Assembly (NCBI GenBank): GCA_963751775.1
Contig: CAVVVW010000032.1
Span: forward strand, 77,427 to 141,426
DNA from: CADEEN01 sp963751775
GTDB taxonomy: Bacteria; Pseudomonadota; Gammaproteobacteria; Burkholderiales; Burkholderiaceae_C
DNA: 64,000 bases
Direction: 5' to 3'
Positions 49,102 through 59,280 of this stretch are shown piece by piece; position 1 is the stretch's first letter; every line of letters starts with the position of its first letter. A model generated the notes under the pieces. The model saw nothing but the letters and a program-made list of their open reading frames with translations, had not been told where the DNA came from and did not search any database. Both the position numbers and the translations under genes were made by a program.

Positions 49102-50018
49102 CCCCCCCCGAAGCGACCTGCGGTCGCCTCCCCCCCAGGGGGGCGCCGCCAGCGGCCCGGCAAAGCCGGTTCCGCGGCGTCCGCTCGGCTGTTCCGCTGG
49201 TGCTGCGCAAGCTGTTCCGGCGTCGCATCGTGCTCGGCGCCGCGATCGTGCTCGCGCTCGTGGTGGCGCTGGCGGTGCTCGCGGGTCTGAGCGGCTTCGA
49301 TCCGAACGAGACCGCGGTCAGCCAGCGCCTGTCGCAGCCTTCGTCGGCCCACCTGCTCGGCACCGACGAACTGGGCCGCGACCTGTTCGCGCGCATCGCC
49401 TTCGGCGGCCGCTACTCGCTGACGATCGCGCTGTTGACCGCGCTCGGCTCCGTGCTCGCGGGCACCTTGCTGGGCCTCGTGGCGGGCTTCTTCCGCCGCC
49501 TCGATGCCCCGGTCATGCGGGTGGTCGACGCGATGATGTCGTTCCCCGACATCCTGCTGGCGATCGCGCTGGTCGGCATCCTCGGGCCGTCGATGCTCAA
49601 CGTCGTGCTCGCGCTGGTGCTGGTCTACACGCCGCGCGTCGCGCGCGTCGTGCGCGCCTCGACGCTGGTGGTGCGCGAGCTGCTGTTCGTCGAAGCGGCG
49701 CGCGCGCGTCGGTGTCTCGACCGTGCGCATCCTCTGGCGCCACGTGCTGCCCAACCTGATGTCGCCGATCCTGGTGCAGGCCTCGTTCATCTTCGCCTAC
49801 GCCATCCTGGCCGAGGCGGCGCTGTCCTTCCTCGGCGTCGGCGTGCCGCCGGAGATCCCGACCTGGGGCACGATGGTCGCCGGCAGCCAGCAGTACGCGC
49901 ACCAGGCGCTGTGGATCGTGCTGTTCCCGGGCCTGGCCATCATCGTCACCGCGCTGTCGCTGCAACTGCTGGGCGACGGCATCCGCGACCTGCTGGACCC
50001 GCGCCTGCGGAAATCGAT

Positions 50019-50022
<4 letters not shown>
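49098..50022 (+). CDS. Peptide ABC transporter permease (DppC-like), repeat at its 5' end and one frameshift
   Basis: DppC-type permease. The conserved protein begins about VLRKLFRRRIVLGAAIVLAL (GTG 49200). The frame is open back to GTG 49098, which would overlap the dppB-like stop and translate a palindromic repeat as a Pro/Arg-rich extension. Family blocks are LLGTDELGRDLFARIAFGGR, AGTLLGLVAGFFRRLDAPVM, VDAMMSFPDILLAIALVGIL and YTPRVARVVRAS. One surplus base near 49705 falls in a run of CG within the EAA loop. The next frame continues VGVSTVRILWRHVLPNLMSP and ends at 50022 (LLDPRLRKSM). The stop overlaps the next GTG start. Confidence 0.87.
49103..49170. repeat. GC-rich palindromic repeat with four consecutive stem-loops
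   Basis: Within 57 bp lie GCGACC-TGC-GGTCGC (49113-49127), a C7-A-G6 hairpin (49130-49143), GCCGC-CA-GCGGC (49145-49156) and CCGGC-AAA-GCCGG (49157-49169), preceded by a run of eight C. It resembles the GC-rich intergenic palindromic repeats seen in beta-proteobacterial genomes. Here it sits between two ABC permease genes inside an operon. I found no second copy in this window. Confidence 0.65.
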
Positions 50023-51038
<1,016 letters not shown>

Positions 51039-51040
51039 GC

Positions 51041-52035
51041 ATGGACACCACGCTGGCCGCGAGCGCCGATCCGCCGCTGATCGAAGTGCGCGGCCTCAAG
51101 CGCTACTTCGGCAGCAAGGACCAGCCGGTGCGCGCGGTGGACGACGTGTCGTTCGCGATCCGCCGCGGCGAGACGCTCGGCCTGGTCGGCGAGTCGGGCT
51201 CGGGCAAGAGCACCATCGGCCGCACCGTGCTGCGCCTGCTGGACTGCACCGCCGGCCAGGTGCTCTACCGCGGCGAAGACATCGGCAAGCTGTCCAGCGA
51301 GCGCATGCGCAAGCTGCGCAGCAAGCTGCAGATCATCTTCCAGGATCCGTATGCCAGCCTGAACCCGAAGATGCGCATCAGCGCGATCCTCGGCGAGGCC
51401 CTGTCGACGCACGGCCTGCACCAGGGCAAGGGCGCGCAGGACAAGCGCATCGCCGAGTTGCTCGACACCGTCGGCCTGCGACCCGAACACGCCAGCCGCT
51501 TCCCGCACGAGTTCTCCGGCGGGCAGCGCCAGCGCATCGGCGTGGCGCGCGCGCTGGCCGTCGAGCCCGAGTTCATCGTCGCCGACGAGCCGCTGTCGGC
51601 GCTCGACGTGTCGATCCAGTCGCAGGTCATCAACCTGCTGGCCGACCTGCGCGAGCGCCTGTCGCTGACGATGCTCTTCATCTCGCACGACCTCGACGTG
51701 GTCGAGTACCTGTGCGACCGCGTCGTCGTGCTCTACCTCGGCCATGTGATGGAGGTCGCGCCGACCGCTGAGCTGTTCGAGCGCCCGCTGCACCCCTACA
51801 CGCAGGCCCTGCTGGCCGCCAGCCCCAAGCCCGACCCGCTGATCGAGAGCGTGGGCGTGCCGCTGCAGGGCGACATCCCGAGCCCGATGAGCCCGCCCTC
51901 GGGCTGCGTCTTCCGCACCCGCTGCCCGCATGCGATCGCCGCCTGTGCGCAGACGATGCCCACGCTGGACGAAGTGCGCCCGGCCGCTTCTCGGCCTGCA
52001 TGCGCAAGGACTTGCTGATCACCGCCACGCCATGA
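51041..52035 (+). CDS. Peptide ABC transporter ATP-binding protein (DppF-like), frameshifted at the end
   Basis: ATPase of about 331 residues, partner of the preceding one. The start is ATG 51041 (TTG 51035 also open). Walker A is GESGSGKSTIGRTVLRLL, then IIFQDPYASLNPKMRI, signature EFSGGQRQRIGVARALA, Walker B IVADEPLSALDVSIQSQ, H-loop FISHDLDVVEYLCD and C-terminal HPYTQALLAASP and CVFRTRCPHA. Near 51981 one base is missing (net -1, unlike most breaks here). The corrected end RPGRFSACMRKDLLITATP stops at 52035, overlapping the next ATG at 52032. Confidence 0.88.
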
Positions 52036-53333
52036 ACACCAACGACCTGCTCGACCCGCTCATCGGCCCCGGCTTCAAGGGCTTCCCGCACGACCATGCC
52101 CGCGCTGCGCCGCAGCGCAGATCGGCCAGGCCGGCTGGAACGTGCTGGCCGGCGACCTGCCGCTGCCGACTGGCGGTGCTCAAGCGCGACGCGCTCGCAC
52201 ACAACCTGGCCTGGATGCAGCGCGCAGGCGCGGCAATGGGGCATCGACCTGGCGCCGCATGGCAAGACCACGATGTCGCCGCAGCTCTTCACGCGCCAGC
52301 TCGACGCCGGCGCCTGGGGCCTGACGTTCGCCACCGTGAACCAGCTCGCGCGTCGGCGTGGCGGCCGGCGCGCGCCGCACGCTGATCGCCAACCAGGTGC
52401 TTGGCCGACGCCGACCTCGGCAATCATCCAGATGCTGCGCCGCGAGCACGCCGACCTGCGCGTCGCCTTCCTCGTCGATTCGCCGGCGCAGCTCGCACTG
52501 ATCGAAACCTGGGCCGAACGGCATCCGGGCAGCGTGCCGTTCGAGGTCATGCTGGAGATCGGCATCGCCGGCGGGCGCACCGGCTGCCGCACGCAGGACG
52601 AGGCCCTCGCGCTGGCGCGCGCGCCTGCACGCCAGCACGGCGGTCAGCCTGGTCGGCATCGAGTGCTACGAAGGCCTCGGCGCCAAGGGCAGCAGCGAAG
52701 CCGACGCGCCCTACGCGCAGGCCCTGATGGACCGCGTCGAAGCCGATCGCCCGGCATTGCGACACGCACGGCCTGTTCGACACCGACGAGGTGCTGCTGT
52801 CGGCCGGCGGCTCGGCGATCTTCGACCTGGTGGCCACGCGCCTGAAGCCCACGCTCGGCCGGCCGGTGCGCGGCCTGCTGCGCTCGGGCTGCTACGTGAC
52901 CCACGATCACGGCAACTACAAGCGCTTCGTCAACGTCGTCGAGTCGCGCCTGGGTTGCGCGCGCGGCGAGAGCCTGCGCCCGGCGCTGGAGGTGTGGGCC
53001 CTGGTGCAGTCCTGCCCCGAGCCGGGGCTGGCGATCCTCGCGGCCGGCCGGCGCGATCTGTCGTTCGACATCGAGATGCCGATCCCGTTCGCCCGCGCCG
53101 CGCGCGGTGCGACGGCGACGCGCGCGGTGCCCGCGAGCTGGAAGGTCACCGGCCTGAACGACCAGCATGCCTACCTGCGCTGGGATGCGGCCGATGCCGG
53201 CCAGGCGCCGGCCGTCGGCGAGCGCGTCGTGCTGGGCATCTCGCACCCCTGCACCACCTTCGACAAGTGGCACTGGATGCCGATGGTCGACGACGACTAC
53301 CGCGTCGTCGACGCGGCGTCGATGCACTTCTGA
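52032..53333 (+). CDS. D-serine deaminase/D-threonine aldolase-like PLP enzyme, about nine frameshifts
   Basis: Alanine-racemase-fold (type III) PLP enzyme of about 430 residues, annotated in relatives as amino acid deaminase or D-threonine aldolase. Pieces read in order: MNTNDLLDPLIGPGFKGFPH, QAGWNVLAGDLPLP, LAVLKRDALAHNLAWMQR, WGIDLAPHGKTTMSPQLFTR (PLP Lys in HGKTT), GAWGLTFATVNQLA, AIIQMLRREHADLRVAFLVD, GIECYEGLGAKG and then an intact C-terminus with LRSGCYVTHDHGNYKRFVN and SHPCTTFDKWHWMPMVDDDY (metal-binding His and Cys). Between 52,100 and 52,760 I count nine surplus single bases, and in every case the protein resumes in the next frame. It should convert D-amino acids freed by the deacylase at 54271. 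Confidence 0.82.
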
Positions 53334-53352
53334 TCGCACCGCATGGGCAGCA

Positions 53353-54274
53353 ATGGCCTGCTTGCAACGCGTCGCGCAAGTCCGCGACAAGGCGCCCGCC
53401 GCGCGGCGCGCCATCCTCGACGCTGATTCTCGAGGACCCCGATCGCGTGCTCAGCCGAAAGCTTCGATCTGCTCGCCGAGCGTGCCGGCAGCAGGTGCCG
53501 ACGGTGATGCGCACCTGCCGCGACCTCGGCTTCGCCGGCCTGCGCGAGTTCAAGCTCGCGCTGGCGCACGAGCTCGCGCTCGGCGGCTCGCCGCTGCACC
53601 GCCGCGTCAACATCGGTGACCGCGTCGACGAAGTGGTCGCCAAGGTCACCCGCAGCGCGGCGGCCTCGGTGGCCGGCGTGCGCACGCAGCTCGACATCGC
53701 CGCCCTCGAAGCCGCCGTGACCGCGATCGCCGGCGCGCGCCACGTCGATCTCTTCGCTACCGGTACCACGTCCTGGTTCATGGCGCAGGACCTGCAGGCC
53801 CGCCTGTTCCGGCTCGGCCTGTCGGCCAATGCCTGGTTCGACTACCACTTTCAGCGCGTCGCAGCGGCCGCGCAGGACGCCGCGCGGCGTGGTGATCTGC
53901 GATCTCGCACGTCGGCGGTCTGCCGTCGTTGCTCGACGCCGTCGACATCGCGCGCCGGCAGGGCGCGAAGGTCGTATCGCTGACGCAACCCGGCACCCCG
54001 CTGGCCGATCGCACGGACATCCTGCTTGCTCTGCAACGTGCCCGACGATGCCGTGATGCACGTCGGCATCGACGCCTACCTGGCGCACCTGACGGCGATC
54101 GAGATCCTTACCGTGCTGGTCGCGCAACGCCGCGGCGATCCCGCGGTGCAACGCCTTCAGGTCGTGCACGCCGCGCTGCAGCGGCACGGGATCGACGTGC
54201 GCGCGCACCCGCTGCAGAGCTGGGACAGTGGCAACACCGGCACGCCACAAGCCGACGCGATGCGCGACGAATGA
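53353..54274 (+). CDS. RpiR/MurR-family transcriptional regulator (HTH plus SIS domain), about six frameshifts
   Basis: Regulator of about 306 residues. From ATG 53353 it reads MACLQRVAQVRDKAPAARRA, then LILEDPDRVLS, ESFDLLAERAGS and VPTVMRTCRDLGFAGLREFK, an RpiR-type HTH_6. The SIS domain follows: RHVDLFATGTTSWFMAQDLQ, LGLSANAWFDYHFQRVAAAA, ISHVGGLPSLLDAVDIARRQ, GAKVVSLTQPGTPLADRTDI and NVPDDAVMHVG. Breaks lie near 53424, 53460, 53497 (a lost base), 53885, 53905 and 54033. The stop at 54274 overlaps the deacylase ATG. SIS domains bind sugar phosphates or amino-sugar derivatives. Its likely operator is at 46467. Confidence 0.8.
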
Positions 54275-55738
54275 ACCACCCACCCATCCTCCTCGAAAGC
54301 GGCCTCGTCGTCGACGGCAGCGGCGGCCCGTCGTGGCCGGGCGACGTGCTGCTGGTCGGCGACCGCATCGCCCGCCTCGGCGAAGGGCTGCGCCAGCGCC
54401 TGCCCGAGGGCCTGGCGCTGGCCGAGGTCGAGGTGATCGACTGCCGCGGCCGCGTCATCGCACCGGGCTTCATCGACGCCCACACCCACGACGACGCGAT
54501 CGTGCTGCGCGACCCGGCCTACCTGCCCAAGATCTCGCAGGGCATCACCACGCTGGTCACCGGCAACTGCGGCATCTCGCTCGCGCCCTATGTCACCGCA
54601 GCGGCGCTGCCGCCGCTCAACCTGCTCGGCGTGCAGTCGTTCCGTTACCCGACGCTGGCTGCCTACCGCGATGCGGTCGCGGCCGCGCAACCGGCGCTCA
54701 ACGTGGCCGCGCTGATCGGCCACACCACGTTGCGCTTTGCCACCGTGCACGACCTGACGCGGGCGGCCAGCGCCGACGAGCGCGCGCGCATGGCCGCGCT
54801 GCTCGAAGCCTGCATGGCCGACGGCGCGTTCGGCCTGTCGTCGGGCCTGTTCTACGAAGAGGCGTACGCGGCGCCGGCCGACGAGGTGACCGACCTGGCG
54901 CGCATCGTCGCGCGCCACGGCGGCGTCTACGCCACGCACCTGCGCAGCGAGATGGCGCAGATCATCGAGGCCCTGCACGAAGCCGGCGACAGCGCCTTCG
55001 CGGCCGGCCTGCCGCTGGTGATCTCGCACCACAAGTGCGCCGGCCCGGCCAACTGGGGCCGCACGCGCGAGACACTGCCGCTGATCGAGGCGCTCGGCCG
55101 CGCGGCAGGCGATCGCGATGGACGTCTACCCGTACGTCGCCGGCTCGACGGTGCTGCGCGAAGACCTGGTCGACGGCGTGATCGACGTCATGCTGACCTG
55201 GAGCGACACCCACCCCGAGGTCACCGGTCGCATGCTGGCCGACGTGGCCGCCGAATGGGGCGTCGACCAGAAGACGGCCTGCCGCCGCCTGATGCCCGGC
55301 GGCGCCTGCTACTTCCAGATGAACGAGGAGGACGTCGAGCGCGTCATCGCCCACCCGCTGACGATGATCGGCTCCGACGGCCTGCCGCACGACCGCCACC
55401 CGCACCCGCGGCTGTGGGGCGCGTTCCCGCGCGTCTTCGCGCGCTACTGGCGCGAGCGCAAGCTGTTCTCGCTGGAGCAGGCGGTGCACAAGATGACAGG
55501 CATGACCGCGCGCAACTTCCGCATCGCCGACCGCGGCCTGCTCAAGGCCGGCGCGATGGCCGACGTGGTGGTGTTCGACCCGGCGTTGATCGCCGACACC
55601 GCCACCTACGACCGGCCGATCAGCGCCAGCCTGGGCATCACTGCCGTCTTCGTCAACGGCCGCCTGGCCTACCGCGGCGGCGGCGAAGGCGCGGTGCTGG
55701 CCCGCGCCGGCCGCATGCTCGAACGCGGGGCGCGCTAG
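54271..55738 (+). CDS. N-acyl-D-amino-acid deacylase (D-aminoacylase), frameshifted
   Basis: Amidohydrolase-superfamily enzyme of about 488 residues that frees D-amino acids from N-acyl or N-terminal-blocked forms. It has the typical GLVVDGSGGPSWPGDVLLVG start, APGFIDAHTHDDAIVL (metal His pair), LVTGNCGISLAPY, FGLSSGLFYEEAYAAPADEV, THLRSEMAQIIEALHEA and PLVISHHKCAGPANWG (Zn His/Lys region). One surplus base near 55107 shifts the frame. It resumes AIAMDVYPYVAGSTVLREDL and continues through TMIGSDGLPHDRHPHPRLWG and MTGMTARNFRIADRGLLKAG to 55738. ATG 54271 overlaps the RpiR stop. It is the last gene of the D-amino-acid cluster. Confidence 0.9.
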
Positions 55739-55803
55739 CACCGAGGTTTCATCGGCGCCCCGCGGTGGCGGCCATGCCGGGCGCCGTCCTTCAGCGCCGC
55801 GCC

Positions 55804-55831
55804 CTTGAAACCGCCGCGACGGCTCCCATCT
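55804..55831 (+). promoter_or_regulatory. Sigma-32-like heat-shock promoter
   Basis: CTTGAAA (55804-55810), a 14-bp spacer and CCCATCT (55825-55831) match the sigma-32 pattern CTTGAAA-N13/15-CCCCATnT closely. It lies 62 bp before the first small heat-shock gene. Confidence 0.7.
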
Positions 55832-55893
55832 GTCGGTTTGAGCCGGTCGGTGCGTGGATCCGGCCGGTGCTCTAACTGAATGGAGGACATGCC

Positions 55894-56346
55894 ATGTACG
55901 CATCGATGCTCAATTACCCGAGTAGCCTGTTCGGCCATTTCGATCGCCTGCGCCGCGAGTTCGACGACGTGTTCGGCGGCCCGGCCCTGGCCAGCAGCAT
56001 CCGCTCGGTCGCGGCCGGTACCTTGCCGGCCATCAATGTCGGGCGCACGCCCAACAGCGTGGAGGTGTATGCCTTCGCGCCGGGCCTGGACGCTTCGAAG
56101 ATCGAGGTCACGCTCGACCGCGGCGTGCTGCGCATCGCCGGCGAACGCGCTTCGGCGATCCCGCAGAACGACGACAAGGTCACCGTCTATACGCAGGAGC
56201 GTGACAGCGGGCCGTTCCTGCGCGCCGTCTCGCTGCCCGACGACGTCGACCCGGCGAGCGTGCGCGCCAGCTACAAGGATGGCGTGCTGCAGGTGAGCAT
56301 TGCACGCCGCGAAGCCGCCCAACCCAAGCGCATCACGGTGCAGTGA
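55894..56346 (+). CDS. Small heat-shock protein (Hsp20/alpha-crystallin family)
   Basis: 150-residue class A-type sHSP, an ATP-independent holdase that keeps unfolding proteins soluble. The N-terminus is MYASMLNYPSSLFGHFDRLR. The alpha-crystallin domain runs from PAINVGRTPNSVEVYAFAPG to FLRAVSLPDDVDPASVRASY, then KDGVLQVSIARREAAQPKRI with the conserved GVLxVxI strand motif and a Pro-Lys-Arg-Ile tail. GGAGG lies seven bases upstream of ATG 55894. A sigma-32-like promoter precedes it, and a second sHSP gene follows 22 bp downstream, so the pair is probably one transcript. Confidence 0.93.
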   Translation: MYASMLNYPSSLFGHFDRLRREFDDVFGGPALASSIRSVAAGTLPAINVGRTPNSVEVYAFAPGLDASKIEVTLDRGVLRIAGERASAIPQNDDKVTVYTQERDSGPFLRAVSLPDDVDPASVRASYKDGVLQVSIARREAAQPKRITVQ

Positions 56347-56368
56347 GGCGCATGCAAGGAGATCGATG

Positions 56369-56740
56369 ATGAGCAATGCACTGAGCAAGGACCAACGCGA
56401 GCAGGATCAGCGCGCCGCGCTGCCGGCCGTCGACGTGTTCGAGGACGCCGCGGGCATCACGCTGCTGGCCGACATGCCGGGCGTTTCGAAGGAGCGCCTG
56501 GAATTGCGCGTCGAAGGCGACGCGCTGTCGATCGAAGGCCGCGTGGAGCCGCAGACACCCGAAGGGCTGGAGCCCGTGTATGCGGAAGTCCGCGTGCCGC
56601 GTTTCCGGCGCAGCTTCACGCTGAGCCGCGAACTCGACTCGCAGAAGATCGAGGCCAACCTGAAGGACGGCGTGCTGACGCTGCGGATCCCGAAACAGGC
56701 CTACGCGCAACCGCGGCGCATCGAGGTGCGGGCCGGCTGA
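56369..56740 (+). CDS. Second small heat-shock protein (Hsp20 family)
   Basis: 123-residue sHSP, clearly diverged from its neighbour. It reads PAVDVFEDAAGITLLADMPG, VSKERLELRVEGDALSIEGR, VPRFRRSFTLSRELDSQKIE then ANLKDGVLTLRIPKQAYAQP. ATG 56369 is preferred (AAGGAG seven bases upstream); ATG 56366 is also in frame. Two unlike sHSPs in tandem, one with a longer N-terminal arm, is the common class A/class B pairing that forms mixed oligomers. Confidence 0.92.
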   Translation: MSNALSKDQREQDQRAALPAVDVFEDAAGITLLADMPGVSKERLELRVEGDALSIEGRVEPQTPEGLEPVYAEVRVPRFRRSFTLSRELDSQKIEANLKDGVLTLRIPKQAYAQPRRIEVRAG

Positions 56741-56840
56741 CTGAGCGCGGGGCGGCACAATCGGCGGCCCCGCCGCGCCGCCGCCCCATGCATCCCCCCG
56801 GTCCGCCGCCCGTCCGCTACAGCACACCTGGCCGGGGGCC

Positions 56841-58070
56841 GTGGGTGCGGCCGCACCCGTGATCCCGGCCGTCCTGCGCCCGCAGCGCGACTTCCTGCGC
56901 TTCTGGTGGGCGCGGCTGGCCAACACCTGCGCCAGCCAGATGCTGATGGTGGCCGTGGGCTGGCAGATGTACGACCTGACCGGCTCGGCCTGGGACCTCG
57001 GCCTCGTCGGTCTGCTGCAGTTCCTGCCCGCGCTGGCACTGGTGCTGGTGACGGGCGACGTGGTCGACCGCCATCACCGCGCGCGCGTGGCGGCAGCCTG
57101 CGTCGGCGTGCAGGCCACGGTGGCGCTGGTGCTCGCGCTGGCGCCCCTGGCCGGCGGGCCGCAGCGCGAGCTGTTGCTGGCGCTGGCCGTCGTGCTGGGC
57201 ACGGCCAAGGCCTTCCAGATGCCGGCGCAGCAGGCGCTGACGCCGCTGCTGGTGCCGACGGCGCTGCTGCCGCGCGCGCTGGCCTTCAGCGCGGCCGGCA
57301 TGCAGCTGGCCATCATCGCCGGGCCGGCGATCGGCGGCCTGCTCTACGTGGCCGGCGCCACCACCGTCTACGCCACCTGCACGCTGCTGTTCGCCGTCGC
57401 GGCCGTCTTGCTGTTGCGCGTGAATCACGCCCGCCCGCCGCCGCGCGAGCGCGCCACCTGGCAGACGCTGCTGGCCGGCGTGAGCTACGTGCGCAGCAAC
57501 CCGGTCGTGCTGGGCGCGATCTCGCTCGACCTGTTCGCGGTGCTGCTGGGCGGCGCGACGGCGCTGCTGCCGATGTTCGCCAAGGACTTGCTGCACGTCG
57601 GCCCCTGGGGCCTGGGCCTGCTGCGCGGCGCGCCCGCGATCGGCGCGCTGGCGATGTCGCTGGCGCTGACGCGCTGGCCGATCACGCGCCGCGCCGGGCC
57701 GCGCATGCTGTGGGCGGTGGCGGTGTACGGCGCGGCCACCGCGGTGTTCGGCGTCTCGACCTCGTTCGCGCTGGCCATGCTGGCGCTGGCCGTCACCGGC
57801 GCCGCCGACATGGTCAGCATCGTCGTGCGCCAGTCGCTGGTGCAGCTGGAGACGCCCGACGCCATGCGCGGCCGCGTCAGCGCGGTCAACTCGGTGTTCG
57901 TCGGCGCGTCGAACCAGCTCGGCGAGTTCGAGTCCGGCGCCACCGCCGCGCTGCTCGGGCCGGTGGGTTCGGTGGTGCTCGGCGGCGCCGGCTCGATCGC
58001 CATCGCGCTGCTGTGGTGGCGATGGTTTCCGGCGCTGGCGCGGCGCGACCAGCTGGTGCGCCCGAGCTGA
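56841..58070 (+). CDS. MFS transporter, EntS/MFS_3-like exporter
   Basis: 409-residue major facilitator with about 11-12 helices. Landmarks are FLRFWWARLANTCASQMLMV, AVGWQMYDLTGSAWDLGLVG, VTGDVVDRHHRARVAAACVG (motif A-like D-x3-R), AFQMPAQQALTPLLVP and LVQLETPDAMRGRVSAVNSV, the latter typical of the EntS/MFS_3 exporters. It starts at GTG 56841 (a GTG at 56859 is also possible because a 16-bp palindrome covers the first codons). The last 12 codons (LARRDQLVRPS and stop) are repeated at 63095-63131, after the tartrate-type cassette. Confidence 0.88.
   Translation: MGAAAPVIPAVLRPQRDFLRFWWARLANTCASQMLMVAVGWQMYDLTGSAWDLGLVGLLQFLPALALVLVTGDVVDRHHRARVAAACVGVQATVALVLALAPLAGGPQRELLLALAVVLGTAKAFQMPAQQALTPLLVPTALLPRALAFSAAGMQLAIIAGPAIGGLLYVAGATTVYATCTLLFAVAAVLLLRVNHARPPPRERATWQTLLAGVSYVRSNPVVLGAISLDLFAVLLGGATALLPMFAKDLLHVGPWGLGLLRGAPAIGALAMSLALTRWPITRRAGPRMLWAVAVYGAATAVFGVSTSFALAMLALAVTGAADMVSIVVRQSLVQLETPDAMRGRVSAVNSVFVGASNQLGEFESGATAALLGPVGSVVLGGAGSIAIALLWWRWFPALARRDQLVRPS
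58034..58070 (+). repeat. Left copy of the 37-bp direct repeat (MFS gene 3' end)
   Basis: 28 identical bases (58034-58061, beginning GCTGGCGCGGCGCGACCAGC) plus nine more with two mismatches match 63095-63131. Both copies end on the same TGA in the same reading frame (LARRDQLVRPS here, LARRDQLVRAT in the right copy). They bracket the LysR-DapA-Bug-SDR-enolase cassette. Confidence 0.8.
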
Positions 58071-58147
58071 GCGCGGCTCGGCGCCGCGGCGCGGGCACGG
58101 CGCAGCGTGCGGGCAAGTTGCGCCGGCGGCATGCAGGCGTTCCCGTT

Positions 58148-59065
58148 TCAGGCGGCGGGCGGTACATCGGCCTCCACGGCGGCGCGCCAAAACGCCTCGG
58201 CCGCGGGCGGCGCGGCGCTGCGCTGACGGAACAGCCGAATCTCGACCGCGACCGACCAGGCCGCATCGCCGGCCCCGACCAGCCGGCCCGAGGCCAACTC
58301 GTCGACGACCAGGCTGCGCGGCAACCAGGCCACGCCGCGGCCGTCGAGCACCATCGTGCGCAACACAGTGGCCAGGTGCGCCGTCACGACAGGCTGGGCA
58401 TGCAGGCCGTCGAGAGCGCCACCGCGCAGCGCACGAACCAGGCGTCCGATGCCCGACTCCGCGCTGTAGGCCAGGATCGGCACCGGGCTCTTCGTGCCTG
58501 GCCGCAAGGCATGGCGCGGCTGCCCGGCCTTGTCGGGCGCCGACAGCGGGATCAATTCGTCGTGGCCGACCACCGTCGACGCGTAGGCGGCGGGATCGAG
58601 CCGGCTCGGCACCTCGGAATGGGCATGGGCGAGCATGAACTGCGCGCGGCCCTGCTGCATCAGCGCCTCGCATTGCTGCATCACGTCGGACATCAGCTGG
58701 ATCGGCCCGACGACCAGGTGCGACTCGAGGCTGCGCAGCCAGCCCGGCAGGAAGGTGAACGACAGGGCGTGGGTCGACGCGATGCGCAGCGTGGCGGCGC
58801 TGGCGTCGACGACGGCGCGCGCCTGGTCCGGCAGGCGGGCCACATGGGCCAGCGTGTCCTGCGCCACGCTGCGAAACCACAGCCCCGCCTCGGTGAGCGT
58901 CACCGGATGCGTCGTGCGGTCGAACAGCACCACGCCGAGCCACTCTTCCAGCGCGCGGACGCGGCGGCTGAAGGCCGGCTGCGTCATGTGGCGTTCTTCG
59001 GCCGCGCGGGAGAAGTTGCCCGTTGCGGCCAGGGCCAGAAAGTCGTCCAACCAGATCAGGTTCAT
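58148..59065 (-). CDS. LysR-family transcriptional regulator
   Basis: 305-residue LysR protein. The N-terminal HTH is NLIWLDDFLALAATGNFSRA then AEERHMTQPAFSRRVRALEE and WLGVVLFDRTTHPVTLTEAG. The effector domain shows LRIASTHALSFTFLPGWL, LMSDVMQQCEALMQQGRAQF, GRGVAWLPRSLVVDELASGR and a normal C-terminus. ATG 59065 has AGGAGG seven bases upstream. It is divergent from the DapA-like gene across 215 bp, the standard layout for a LysR activator of a catabolic operon. A TTCG-N12-CGAA dyad at 59194-59213 is a weak candidate site. Confidence 0.9.
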   Translation of the reverse strand: MNLIWLDDFLALAATGNFSRAAEERHMTQPAFSRRVRALEEWLGVVLFDRTTHPVTLTEAGLWFRSVAQDTLAHVARLPDQARAVVDASAATLRIASTHALSFTFLPGWLRSLESHLVVGPIQLMSDVMQQCEALMQQGRAQFMLAHAHSEVPSRLDPAAYASTVVGHDELIPLSAPDKAGQPRHALRPGTKSPVPILAYSAESGIGRLVRALRGGALDGLHAQPVVTAHLATVLRTMVLDGRGVAWLPRSLVVDELASGRLVGAGDAAWSVAVEIRLFRQRSAAPPAAEAFWRAAVEADVPPAA

Positions 59066-59280
59066 GTCAGGCCTCCTGCCGGGCCGTCCCATGGGCGGCC
59101 TGCGTCACCCTGGGGGAGCGCGAGCGAGGTGAGCTTAGGGGCAAACATTCGGTGCTTTGAGGGCATGGAAGAAGGCTCAAGCAGCATTGGCCATTCGCAA
59201 GCACGTCGACGAACATTTCGCCATCGAGCATCCCGACCGCCAAGCGCGCTGCGGGCCGATTGTCAAACAAGGAGACCCCA

